The notes under the pieces: model-generated
Databases searched by the model: none
What the model was told of the DNA's origin: nothing
The model's input: only the letters and a program-made list of their open reading frames with translations
Shown here: piece after piece, positions 36,651-47,905 of the stretch
Numbering within the stretch: position 1 is the stretch's first letter
Layout of the letters: each line of letters opens with the position of its first letter
Position numbers and translations under genes: made by a program
From: Aldrovandia affinis
Taxonomy: Eukaryota > Chordata > Actinopteri > Notacanthiformes > Halosauridae
Direction: 5' to 3'
DNA length: 64,000 nt
NCBI GenBank assembly: GCA_029706075.1
Contig: JAINUG010000130.1
Location: 2,832,383-2,896,382 of the forward strand

Positions 36651-36985
36651 ACACATAGCAGGACATTTTCAGACATTATGGGCCACTTTGCGAGCAGTGG
36701 GCCATTTAAATGTCCAGCTAAGACTGGATGTCTCAGGCCGAGATGTCACACTAGGAACATCAGCATGGATAGAAAATGATATGTTCATTTGTAGTGGGCT
36801 ATTTTGAGAATAGCAAGTCATTCAAATGTCCTGCTAGGGCCAAAATGTCTTTGTGAATCTTGGATGTCAGACTTTACTGGCAACATTACCAGAAGAGTCA
36901 TAGCAGGACATTATCAGTGCTGGGAAGAGTGACATGCCCTGCTAAGTCTGACAAAATGACCAGCTGAAACTGAAAATGTCTCTGT
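36651..36985. repeat. Degenerate tandem repeat, about 115-bp period, three units
   Basis: Units start near 36678, 36793 and 36919 (the third is partial). They share a GGGC-A-TTTGAG...AAATGTCC-GCTA...AATGTCT framework. A CATAGCAGGACATT-TCAG phrase occurs at 36654 and 36899, about two periods apart. Similarity between units is roughly 70 percent by eye, so the array is old. The content is non-coding. Confidence 0.55.
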
Positions 36986-38066
36986 ATCTCTATGAAGAGC
37001 GTATGTCTCTGTCTATATGATGTATCTCTAGGAAGTGATTGCTGATGATGCTCTAAAATGAACACGGTGCATCCGACTCAGAAGAACTTGAGAAATGTCT
37101 GCTGTAGCTCAAGGCAGTAGGCCTATCTGTACAGAAAATCAAGAACTTTATGAACTTATCAATCGTTCAAACACATTCAAACAAGTGAAGGGTGACTGAA
37201 TGCTGAATGAGTTCGTGAAAAAATGGGCCACTGTGAGACCAATTGCCAGCATTCACTGCTCAATTGCTCAATTGTCATGGAATACTGACAAGAAGGATAA
37301 GCATTTATTTGTTTTGTGTGTAAAACAATTAATTTCCTGTTTTTGTGTTGAGCTTTTCTCTGTCAAGCTTGTCAGGGACACACAATAAATTAAAAGGCTA
37401 ATTAATTCAAAGTTTTCATGTTGTGCAACAGCTGTAAAAAGTAAACAGATAAATACATTTGAAAATAAATAATTATTCAAATCCAATTAACAGCTGTGCA
37501 TTAACTTTGAAGGAAATTGAGAAACAACGGACAGGATGAAAACTCATAATTATTACTGGACCATGCTGTAGGGATTTAATGCCCATGAGCAAAAAAATAA
37601 TACATAAAAAATAATTGGAGCACTGAGCTTTTTGAGCTTTTATTTTGAGTATGTGAAAAATAATATTGCATAGCTTTTTCGTATATATGATATTCATACT
37701 ACGACTAGGAATGCACTTTGATGTACCTGAATGCAATTCAGTCTTTTTCCCTGAATTTAACTGCTATAATACACTGATTCAGTATTCAACATGATGATAA
37801 AAACAATCAGGGACAATACAAATGTACAAGGACGAGATGTCAAAAGCACTTAATTAGAATTTATTTAATCTCATTAACCAAACAGTTTGGGATCGAACAA
37901 AGATCAGAATTGATCTCACATCTCTAAACTTTGTTACCATCTGTTCTGTTGGCTGAACCTTCCTTATTACACAAAGCTGAATCTGAAGTGGCTTCACTTG
38001 GGAAAGAGGCATCTAGCCCTATCAGACAGTATTGCTTGTTTTGAAATTCACAGTTCTGCTGTACAA

Positions 38067-38068
<2 letters not shown>
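36986..38068. other. Intergenic stretch, no gene recognised
   Basis: AT-rich unique DNA with short chance frames only. Confidence 0.5.

Positions 38069-38102
<34 letters not shown>
38069..38102. repeat. (GT)n microsatellite, about 17 units
   Basis: Uninterrupted GT run followed by a G-rich tail (TGGGGTGGGGGGGG). Confidence 0.96.
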
Positions 38103-38104
<2 letters not shown>

Positions 38105-38354
38105 CTGGGGTGGGGGGGGGTAACAATATAATTCTGATTATGGCATTTCAGAGTGAGTAGTGTGAGTGGGACACAGTTGAGCTTTTTAGATTACTGCAGT
38201 AAACGTTTGTCTGAAAATGTTATTTTTTACAATTTTGATGGCTTCTATTATTAGTTCAGGTGTACACTATGTATTTATCCTGGCTAATTTGGCAGTGATT
38301 TTTTAGAACATTTACCACTATAATGTAACAAGACACAAGTGGTAAAAATCAACA

Positions 38355-38592
38355 CTTAAATCCTGCGTTCCTGAAAACAATCTATTTGATTGTTGAAGAG
38401 AAAGCTTGATTGAAAATTCTGCTGGCTGCCCAGTGTTGAGTGCATTGTTTGAAGTAGATCATCACAGTTACAGTAGCGTGGCAGGTATCAAAGCATTGTG
38501 TGTTGGAAGCCTTGTCAGTGCAAAGGTAAAGATAATGGTTGAGGTGCTTTTCTGAATTTCCTGTGTTGTTTGGCTTAGGCCAACCATTATTT
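38355..38592 (+). repeat. Direct duplication B, copy 1 (partner at 42552)
   Basis: About 240 bp matching 42552-42797 in the same order: CCTGC-TTCCT, GAAAA-AATCT, CTGCCCAGTG-GAGT-CATTG, GTATCAAAG-ATTGTGTG, TGGAAG-CTTGTCAGT, ATAATGGTTGAGGTGCTT. Identity is roughly 75 percent with small indels, clearly older than duplication A. It is not a repeat family I recognise and it has no coding signature. Confidence 0.7.
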
Positions 38593-39346
38593 ATATTTAA
38601 AACATTTAATATGTGAGTAACTTGCCTTTTTTTTTACATCAAAATTTTTGTTGAGTTAACAAATCTTTTTAAGTGTACCATACATTAGGGGTGAGAATAT
38701 CATCATCAATTGAGTCATGGCATTACTTTTATATACAGTATATTTATTTGCACTATTAAGGCTATGATGTATGGCTTTCACTGAATGAATAAAGTAATTG
38801 ATGAATACATTGCAGAGATCAGCCGTATTGCGTTTACTAAAGACTTTGATTGTATTATTTTAAACCCATCTGCAACAACAGGTTTTTCAACATAGAGACT
38901 AGGCAGGCAGCAGACTAAGAAATTATGATTACATGTGGTTATATAAAATCAGCCCATCAGCAGAAACAGGTTTATAATAGCATGTTTGATGGAATGCAAA
39001 TTGTCACGTTAAATGGTGAGTAGAATAATTGACAGTGACACTGCTGGCAAATGTACAAATGTGAATAGTACTGTATATTGATCCGGTAATGTAATCACAA
39101 AATGCGAGTTCACTGTGTGGCATTCTGGGGTGAGGACACAGAGCATTTGTTGTGTGCTGCTAATGTTTAGTCTCAAGATGTATGAGGATTGGTATACAGT
39201 CATATATTGGCACAGATAATCTAACTTCAACGCATTGATTAAAGTTAAGAGATCTCTGGTCATTCTCTGATCTTTACTCACAGAGAATGTAGCTGGCAGA
39301 GTAATTTGTATTTCAGCTGTCAGCGTTAATTGAAATATAGATTCAT
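38593..39346. other. Intergenic stretch, no gene recognised
   Basis: Unique AT-rich DNA. Confidence 0.5.
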
Positions 39347-39530
39347 GGGTCGACGGTGGTGCAGTTAGTATGTCCCAGGCCGGGGTTGTATTTGTTCTAT
39401 TTCATTTAGACATGTCAGTTGCCCGTAGGTATGATGAGTGAAATTACCTGTCCAGGGTGATCGCCCGAACGCATGCTGGGATAGGCTTGACCAAATAACT
39501 TAGACAATGGATGGATGGATGGAACATGGG
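39347..39530 (+). mobile_element. Decayed DANA/Mermaid-type SINE
   Basis: It begins with a decayed tRNA-like start (GTCGACGGTGGTGCAGTTAG) and, after a gap, has the middle and 3' parts TTGCCCGTAGGTATGA, CCTGTCCAGGGTGA and GCATGCTGGGATAGGCTTGA, ending in (ATGG)n. A better copy is at 44918. Several internal deletions are evident. Confidence 0.7.
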
Positions 39531-39690
39531 TTCGATCCCCAGCTGTGCGAGCCCAGCTCAGGCCGGGAGTCCCGTTCGGGGTTGGAGATTGGCTGTCCAC
39601 CCTGGGGGAGGGGGGCAGGAAACTGGCTCTATCACCTATATGATCATAGTAAATTGAATGCAACATAATTAAGATGCAATAAAATGTCGA
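39531..39690 (+). mobile_element. Second SINE-like fragment with duplicated 57-bp tail
   Basis: Right after the (ATGG)n tail a B-box-like GGGTTCGATCCCC occurs, followed by a GC-rich body. A 57-bp tail (39631-39687, ATCACCTATATGATCATAGT ... AAAATGT) follows and recurs at 41594-41650 with one mismatch. The arrangement suggests a different tRNA-derived SINE, but the A box is not visible. Confidence 0.5.
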
Positions 39691-39765
39691 AAAATGTAAA
39701 AAAAACTACTCGAAAGCTTTTTCTTAATTAAAACTCACATGAAATCTCGCCAGAAGGATTTGTTT

Positions 39766-40545
39766 ACCAGAAGGCATGTGGGAGACTCAAGCTAAGTGGA
39801 GGAAGATTCTGTGGTCTAATGAGACCAAGATTTAACTTTTTGGCCTCAATGTTAGGCGCTATGTTTGACGCAAGACTGTGCATCATCCCAGGAACACTAT
39901 CCCTAGCGTAAAACATGGTGGTGGGAGCCTAATGCTATGGTGATGCTTCTCTGCTTAAGGGACTGGAAAACATGTACAAATAGAGGGCAAAATGGATGGA
40001 GCAAGATATAGAAAAAACTTGGAGGAAAACCTGCTGCAGTCTGTAAGAGACCTGGGACTTGGGAGAAGATTTATATTACAGCAGGACAATGACCCAAGGC
40101 ATACAGCAAAAGCCACATTCTGTATGCCTTGACAAAAAAAAATCAATGTCCTAGAGTGGCCTAGTCAAAGCCCAGACCCCAATCCCATTGAGAGTCTCCG
40201 CATGTAACCTGAGCTTGAGAATTTATTTTCAAGAAGAATGGGCAAAAATCGCAGTGTCCAGATGTGCAAAGCTGATAGAGACTTACCCAGATAGACTCAC
40301 GGCTGTAATTGCAGCTAAAGGTGCTTCTATAAAGTGTTAAGTCAAGGGGGTTGCCCAGTCATGTAATCAATTATTGTCTTTTTTATTTGTAATGAATTAA
40401 GAAAAAACTTTAAAGAGTTTTAAGAGTTAAGAGTATTTTGTGTTGATCAGTGGCAAGAAATTTTATTTATATCCATTTTGATTCCATGAAGTAACAAAAT
40501 GAAATGTGAAAATGCCAAAGGGGGTAAAAACATTTTATACTCACG
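39766..40545 (+). mobile_element. 3' part of a Tc1 transposon (KIEGKMDGA family)
   Basis: Starting mid-transposase at CCAGAAGGCATG, the segment encodes in broken frames the typical catalytic half: a KHGGG block, [12 protein letters not shown] residues, LQQDN (second catalytic Asp, about 40080) and SPDPNPIESL (third acidic residue region, about 40172). It ends near a decayed terminal repeat at 40545. A closer-to-intact copy of the same family is at 63505. The 5' third and left terminus are absent. Confidence 0.82.
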
Positions 40546-41487
40546 ACATTACTCCAAGTGACAGGTTACTCTTGTCATAACTCTGCGTTGGCACTACTGT
40601 TGTAAACATGTTCTAAACATCGCAATCAATCTGTGTTTGAAGGCATATCAAAACGAATAGCCGATCGGTGGCTTCCAGGATGGGCCGGTAGAAATGAAAT
40701 GGCTGTCTAGACCGCTGATCCCCAATGGCCAATGCTCTCATCATATCTGTGAAAATAAATAAGGATATTGTGTTGTAATAAATATGTTTGCACTGTGAGA
40801 ATTCCCAACTTCAAATTGGGTAATGTCTTATTTTCGTGAAATCCGTACTCAATGAAAAAAGTTGAAATTTCAATGGTCTCTACATGTTATTTAATTGAGA
40901 CTTGAGTTCATTTTTTCCACAGTTAACAATGTGTGGTTTCTGATGTTCTATCCATTTCCATGTTTTTTGTGAGAAATTACACATCGCCATTAAAGTTTTC
41001 AATTGTGTTAGTTTTTTCTTGAATATTCAAGTCTTTATAATAATACAAGCTTAGCTTGGCCCACCAGATAATAGGAATTCTAAAAAGTGGACCATGCTGA
41101 AAATGAATGATAAACCGCTGGTATAGACAGACGTCTTTTGCCTTTTTGCACACGGGTAATTTCAGGATGGAGGTAAGTTTACACTCATATCGGCTATGGT
41201 TTACTTTCATAAATTAAACCAGTCAGGCAAAAAAGTCAGGTCTGCGCAACCATTCAGAATTGAGCACTAAGACAGGGAAAGTGGGGTAAGTGGGGGCTTG
41301 GAACATTTCTGACAATGTAATAAACTGGAAATTTAAGAAGGAGAAGCGGGAGATGAAGAAAGAAAAAGAAGAAAAAGATGAAGCACAAAATAACAAAAGT
41401 TTGGGGCTTTATTGTGTAGCTGTGTGATGTTGTATCTGAATTCTGTGTGTTTACATGAGGTCAGAGACATATCTGCCATTGCAATAT
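40546..41487. other. Intergenic stretch, no gene recognised
   Basis: Unique AT-rich DNA with an A/G-rich tract around 41335-41400. Confidence 0.5.
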
Positions 41488-41536
41488 CATTATTATTATT
41501 ATTATTAATTATTATTAATTATAATAATAATAATAT
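41488..41536. repeat. (ATT)n/(TAA)n low-complexity repeat
   Basis: ATT and AAT trinucleotide runs in palindromic arrangement. Confidence 0.9.
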
Positions 41537-41593
41537 ATTTTGCTGTGTTACTAACCCCTTCCCATGCCCGTTCCTCTTACTTTTATTTATACA

Positions 41594-41650
41594 ATCACCT
41601 ATATGATCATAATAAATTGAATGCAACATAATTAAGATGCAATAAAATGT
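41594..41650 (+). repeat. 57-bp SINE-like tail, second copy
   Basis: Matches 39631-39687 with a single substitution (CATAATAAA versus CATAGTAAA). It is isolated from any visible SINE body. Confidence 0.75.
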
Positions 41651-42001
41651 TCTATCCTGCTAGTGCACTACGTAATCTCAAGGGTTTACCCATCTCTTAT
41701 GTGGGCTAAATGCAAAGTGAAGCCAGACTGGTAATTAAAAGCAAGAAAAGAATAATTGTTTTCCTTGTTTTCCAACATGTTTTTTTTATTGGATGGAAAA
41801 ATCAGTTGATTGTACTTGGTCTTACTGAATGCTATCGATCCAAACAGACAGAGATCTCACTCAGCCTGTAGCCGGGGATTTCAATGGCTCTCCAGCTATT
41901 TGCCACAGGTATCCTTGTTTCAGGCAAAAAGAGATGACAATGGAAAGCGGTTACAATGTATAAACTCAAATATATACCAGGTGGGTGCTGCAGATTGGTG
42001 G

Positions 42002-42037
42002 TGATGATCATCATCATCATCATCATCATCATTATTA
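42002..42037. repeat. (ATC)n microsatellite
   Basis: About ten ATC units followed by ATT. Confidence 0.95.
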
Positions 42038-42551
42038 TGCATGCCAATAACAGGCTTTGGAGAAACATACAAACAAAAAGGTCTTGTCCCATTGCCCTTT
42101 TGTTTTGACAACCATAAACCCTTCATTATTGATCAGTCATTGATGAATTGATGATTGGGGCTGTCTGAAAGATCAACTTGTTTATTCTCTGACATATTAT
42201 GTGCCATATCTCTAAGTATCACTAGTTTCAATGACTGAAGACTTTGAGTGAGTCTGAGTAATCTCCACAATTCATGCTCAAAGCATTGGATTCTTCCGCC
42301 AGGGGTTTCAGGAATGAAGTTCCATAGGATCACAGCCAATTCTGCAGTGTGCCTGCCCTTTATAGAGAGCAACCTATTTACACACGCATCCTACATAGTC
42401 ATCAAACAGGCCTCCTGCATGCTTTTGTTCACAATCATATGTTAAGCCTGACACAACATAGGTGAGAGACAATAAAGACAAACAATTGGCCAATTTTAAG
42501 TACACATAGCAACCAAATAGTTACACAATTATTTTCTAGAAATTAAGTAAA

Positions 42552-42797
42552 TCTTTAGGTCCTGCATTCCTCTGAAAAGAATCTTGACTGAAAATAATGT
42601 TGATTCAAAGAGAGTTTGACTGAATCCAGAGCAGCCTGCCCAGTGGGGAGTACATTGTTTGGAGTAGACCAACATAGTCTATCCATAGCATGTATCAAAG
42701 TATTGTGTGCTGGAAGACTTGTCAGTACATAGGACAAAATAATGGTTGAGGTGCTTGTGTGAATTTCCCATGTTTTTCAGCTTTCGCCAACTGTTAA
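42552..42797 (+). repeat. Direct duplication B, copy 2
   Basis: Partner of 38355-38592, 4.2 kb away in the same orientation, with moderate divergence. Neither copy carries terminal repeats, tRNA boxes or a coding frame. Confidence 0.7.
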
Positions 42798-44917
42798 CTC
42801 TCACTTCAAATACAGTTTTTTGGGGGTTTTATCCATTTAAAATGTCGAATTCCAAGAATACTAAAGTTTAATGGTGATTTCTGAGAGTGGTTTAGCTTTT
42901 CAGCTGTATTTATTCAGTTGCACCTGTGAGTTATGTATTTGGTTTCCCTGTCTTTATCCAGGTTGACTTGTGGCAATTAATGGTACTGCTCTATCTTTCG
43001 TCCTCAAGATTCACTGTGTCCCTGAATAGGACAGGTTAGCATGAAAAACTGATGGATGGAATGGATCAAAATCTAAACATGCAATATAGGTTTCAGGTGT
43101 AGCTCCAAATTCCCCCTGTGTAGATTGTGAATCGTGTCGCACTTAAGCATGAATCTGCCTCAAAAAAGAAGAAAATACATTTTTTTTGTATCGCTGAGAC
43201 GAAAGATAAGGGCAGGGCTTCAGCATCCCCCTCCTTCGCTGGAGTTTCTGAAGTGACTGAGATTTTATTTCAGAGTGACTAACTTGTCAGATTCTTGCAA
43301 CCTGTCATTATTTCCAGTGTGTCTGCGCAGGGTCTCCACTGCTACCTGCTCAAACTTAGACTGAAGGACTGTATAATTTTCCCATCTTTCCTGCTCCCTG
43401 TGTGCTAAATTGCATTGGAAGATGGATTTTTGGCAGGTGAGGCTGGCAGGTCTCTGCCAAGGAAGGCTTCATGCACCAGCACACCCGGTATGAGAGTGAA
43501 TTCTGCAGGGACGGTGAGAGAGAATCAAAGTGTTGCGTCAAGTACAGCCACTCCCGCAAAGTCACAGGCTATTTTTATTTGTCAGATTATCTTAACGGGG
43601 ACGCAGACACTCTCTGCTTAAATGATCACAGGGGGTGCGTTCTGGTGTCTTGAGATTTGGCTGTTTGGATTAGTCTGGTCAATTGACCAGGGCGGAATAA
43701 AGAAAACACACCAAAGTGACGAGCTTCCCTCCCGTTCGGAAGACAAAGGCGGGTTGATGCAGATCAGCTCAGCTCACATTCTGTTCTTAGGAGACTCATT
43801 TCTAGTCCCAAGCCAAAGTGAAGCTTAAGGGTAGGGTATGGATATGGCAATCCCTTCTTGTTAGATGCACTAAGGAAACAGAAAGTAAAGCGAAGGAAGC
43901 ACAATCTGTGAAAATGTGGTAAATAAAAGCTCTCACAGTCCCAAATAAATCATTATAGGTGTTCACCTTCACAGAGTTATTTTCTACTGCATATAAATGT
44001 ACAGCATAAGCAATGGACGTTTTTGACTGTCAATGCAAATAGGCATATTTGAGGTTGTTTTGTCCCACAACATGTCTGTGTTTTATATGAGAGATAAAAA
44101 AGCATTCATGGATGTTTATCAACCCCACTTGTTATGTTAGATGTTGTATTCTGTATGCTTTTCTATTCTATTCAATACATTTCCATTTCTTTACCCAATA
44201 AAAAACACTTTATCACTTTAATAAGGCAAGTGTCCTGGGCAGGAAGTGAAATACCCCGTTTGCTGTGTGTATGTAAACTGTGTAATTAATTAGAGTCTTG
44301 CATTCTCATCCCATTAACTGTTACTGTACTGTTACTTGTTTGAATCTCTCCTCGTCATACCACAGCCTGGTGGATTTCCCGCAGAATTACACCCACCAAT
44401 TTGTGAAGTGCTGACCTGTGTGCAGGTTGCTGTTAATAATGAGAACAGTGGCATATTTACCTGAGAATAAAATAATATCAGACTGTCAACTTAGTGGGGA
44501 CAGGTTTCACCCGATCAGTCACCCTTGATTCCAAAGGTCAAGGGTGACTTGCAGGCAGTAAAAATGAGAAAACACTATAAAGTGATTTTATTTACAGTGA
44601 TAAATCTCATAAACTAAAAAAGCTCTCCTAACTTTGGGTATCAGTATAACAAAAACAGCAAAAGACAAACAAAACAGCTAATAAACTTTTGCCAGTTCAT
44701 TTCTTATTTTTTACTTTTTAAAGTTTAATTAATTTAATTAAAATTTGTATTTTTTATATATATTTTTTCAGCACCAAAAATATTCCTAAACAGGACCTAC
44801 ATATATTTATCCCATAGTTCAACCCCGGTGTAAACCAATCACAAGATCGGAATTGATTGTACAATCATCTTAATTAACATCTTATTAAAAACATAATAAT
44901 CTGTATGTTCATGATAA
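42798..44917. other. Intergenic stretch with an exon-like or conserved patch
   Basis: Most of this is unremarkable. At 43200-43820 composition is balanced. From a CTGGCAG acceptor-like site near 43450, a 68-codon frame runs to 43653 with several cysteines (FCRDG, KCCVKYSH, DTLCLND). I recognise no family, and there is no good donor before the stop. A conserved noncoding element, or a terminal exon of an unknown gene, are both possible. Confidence 0.3.
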
Positions 44918-45240
44918 GGGCGGCACGGTGGTGCAGTGGATAGCACTGTCGCTGCACAGCAAGAAGGTCCCGGGTACGAATCCCGGCCAGGGCCTTTCTG
45001 TGTAGAGTTTGCATGTCTCCAATTTACTCCCACAGTACATGCATGTTAGGCTAATTGGAGAGTCTAAATTGCCCGTAGGTATGAGTGAACGGTGTATTTG
45101 CCCTGCGATGGATTGGCGACCTGTCCAGGATGTATTCCTGCCTCTCGCCCCAATGTATGCTGGGATATGCTCCAGCCCCCCGTGACCTTGACCAGGAATA
45201 AGTGGGTTAGATGATGATGATGATGGTGATGATGATGATG
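44918..45240 (+). mobile_element. DANA/Mermaid-type tRNA SINE
   Basis: Starts GGGCGGCACGGTGGTGCAGT with an A box, then a B box (GGTACGAATCCCGG). The Mermaid-type body follows (CCTTTCTGTGTAGAGTTTGC, with the next 40 bp deleted, then CTAATTGGAGAGTCTAAATT, GCCCGTAGGTATGAGTG, GCGATGGATTGGCGACCTGT). It ends in a (GATGAT)n tail. This family is widespread in teleosts. It is the best-preserved copy in the window; fragments lie at 19888 and 39347. Confidence 0.88.
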
Positions 45241-47646
45241 TTCATTATATCCCACAATGTACTGCGTATATATACTCGTCCCAGCAAACTCAACATTAGT
45301 TCACATCGGCTTTATTACAGAAAACCCACGATAAGTCAAAAATCCCCACGTGAAACAACGGCATGTACGGTGTACATCCTGCCATTTTGTGCATAAATAA
45401 GATTCACAGTGCGCTCCTTTCAAAGTGCTCATCGCTGCGAATAACCAAGTGCAGCGCACAAGAGGGAGCCAAGCGGACACGGTCTTCCGGGGTAAAACAA
45501 ATGCCTTCTTGTTTTAATCAAATGAAACAAAACAAATGGCAAGTAGCCTGTATTCTTTATCAGTGAATTATGTACTCCGTTGTTTTGCTTTTAGCGGTGT
45601 AGAAATATGAATATGAGAACTGATAGCACTCAACCCATGTACCTGACCACATATTCTGATATTAAACATACATAAAAGATCATTTTGATTGTTTAGCACA
45701 GATAAATCATTAGTCATACGACAGACATGTCCCCTAAGGACATATTACATTGTTTTGCCATGGGGTAAAGATATGGGACTGGTTTGTCACAAATAATAAT
45801 ACAATAATAAACATTATTTGTACAGCATGTTTCAAACAGTTCAAAACCTTGTAAGAAAATTGAATTATGAGAACCAACTTTTCAAATAATTTTAGACTAT
45901 AATTTAGAACGACTTCATTACTAGCCGCTTGGTCTCCAAGGATCCCAGAGTCTCAGACTCAATTAAAAACCCTGAAAAGTTATGTATTTATAACACTGTA
46001 AGAATAACTTTATATTGTCACTTTTGATTTCCACGTGTGTTTTCTTATTCTGTTCAAAGAACCTAGACTACTCTCTCTCTAGTTTCCTCATTAATCTATT
46101 TCAAAATTGTGAACACTTCAACCAAATAGACTCAAAATGTTTATCTCCCTGAGACTTGAGCAATTAGTCCACTTGAGTCCATTCATATGTCTTCTGCTTA
46201 AGATTTGATATCTGTTTTTTCTCTCAATTATTTTTCCCAGAGCCTCCCTATACCTTCAATGTTGTTATCAGATGTAATGAGTGTTCTAGTTGTGGTCTAA
46301 AGGTATTTCATGATTTTTAGTATAGCCTCCTTTGACTTGTCAATGTATTTCTGTTATAAACCTGAGCTTCAGCATTTAAATGGTTTCTTTATTTTTCTCC
46401 TTACTATATTCACCTATAAGATTTTAACATTTAAATGGAGAGAGATGAAAAAGGCATGTCCATGAAACATGGAAGGATGCTATATTGCTTTTGAACGCTA
46501 AAATAGGAAACTGAACTACACAATGCTTCCCTTGGGACTAAGACTAGGGCGCTAGAATGGGTGTTCTTTCTTTCAACACAAAAATGAAAATGAACCATTT
46601 ATGGAATAATAAAAAAATGATCTGTCTCTGGGATGGTGGGGCCCTACACACTTTGCTGGTAAAATGTCTCCTGGGAATCGGCCTTGTTTTACACAAGCGT
46701 TTTCATATTCTTTAAATAACACGCAGTATTCGGAAGACATCCTAGGAGGCTGGGCGATGAAACCCAAGCATTCAAATGCTGGTGCCCCTGCTGTGGGAGA
46801 ACAGTTCAAACGCACTTATTTAGTTGGGTAGTACATTTTCCTCTTGTTATGATATTCACAAAATGTAGGAGAAAGCTACATATTTAGGCAAATCTTTATG
46901 TTGCACATTTTCTCACTTGGACTAGTTTCTTCGATAAATTAAGTTTACTAGGCCACATTTACAAACAACAAAACGACCTATTAATATTGGCATTATAAAT
47001 CTGACCTGGAGAATAATATCAGAGAAATAAAATAAATAAAACTAAACATTTAGAGATCATATATAAGAGTAAGGTAACAAGGGAGGCAAATGTGTCAGCA
47101 GACATGACTCACTGGATACTGAAATTAAATGTTTTTTAGAAAAGCACTAAAATGTTACCACTAAGGACATTTCATGGACACAAAACCCAAGATCCAATTC
47201 ACTTTTTGTAGAGAGTAGGGGTGTCAAATTCCCATGGTCAAATTCCCACAAACATTTGCTCTCTACATCTGGTCACCTAATTTTCCACTCTCCATCTGAT
47301 TGGCTACACAATTTCCTGCATCCATTACCAAGTATGATTCTCCAGGTCATCAATGAATCAACACTAAATAAACCATGAAAATGGGCCTCATGCAAGAACA
47401 TTTTTAGTATTTTTATCGTATCTTTCTATTTTTTTCCGTGAGGTGGCTTCTACGAGTATTCCACGTCAAATTCAGCAAACGCTCGTAACTTCAGAAAACT
47501 GTCGCAAATGACAACGTAAACATGCTGGATGCCACGTCTTCTTAAATGAGTGCACGTTCATGTGATTTGTGAAATAGCAATACCCCAATAATGTTATATA
47601 AGGTTAGGCGTCCCGCCCCATTTTCATAGGAAAGTCATTCATAACA
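45241..47646. other. Intergenic stretch, no gene recognised
   Basis: AT-rich unique DNA. A short balanced patch near 45380-45500 and an 80-codon minus frame at 46573-46815 do not resemble known proteins. Confidence 0.5.
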
Positions 47647-47905
47647 ATGGCACTGAACAAAACCAAGAAGAAAAACTTTACGAGCTTGGAGATTGAAGTA
47701 CTACTATCTGAAATAAGTAACCGAAAGCACATACTATTTAAGAGCGTCAACAGTGGAATTAAGGGACCTGTTAAAACCAAGGAGTAGGAAATAATTACTT
47801 GTGCAGTTAACGCAGTATCATCTGTTGCCTGTAGCATCACAGAAAAAAAAAAATGGTGTGATATGAAATTGGAGTCAAAGAAACGTCATTTTGAGAGTAT
47901 CCTGT
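47647..47905 (+). pseudogene. Fossil Myb/SANT-like protein (Harbinger-associated or NAIF1-like)
   Basis: From the ATG at 47647 the frame encodes KKNFTSLEIEVLLSEI, RKHILFKSVNSGIKGP, then after a stop EIITCAVNAVSSVA and ITEKKKWCDMKLESKKRH. This is the pattern of the N-terminal Myb/SANT-like DNA-binding domain found in PIF/Harbinger accessory proteins and their domesticated relatives such as NAIF1. The in-frame stop (TAG, 47785-47787) sits where the family has a conserved tryptophan after KE, so a single TGG to TAG change explains it. The domain ends near 47905 and no DDE transposase is seen nearby. It could be a Harbinger remnant or a retrocopy of a SANT gene. Confidence 0.7.
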
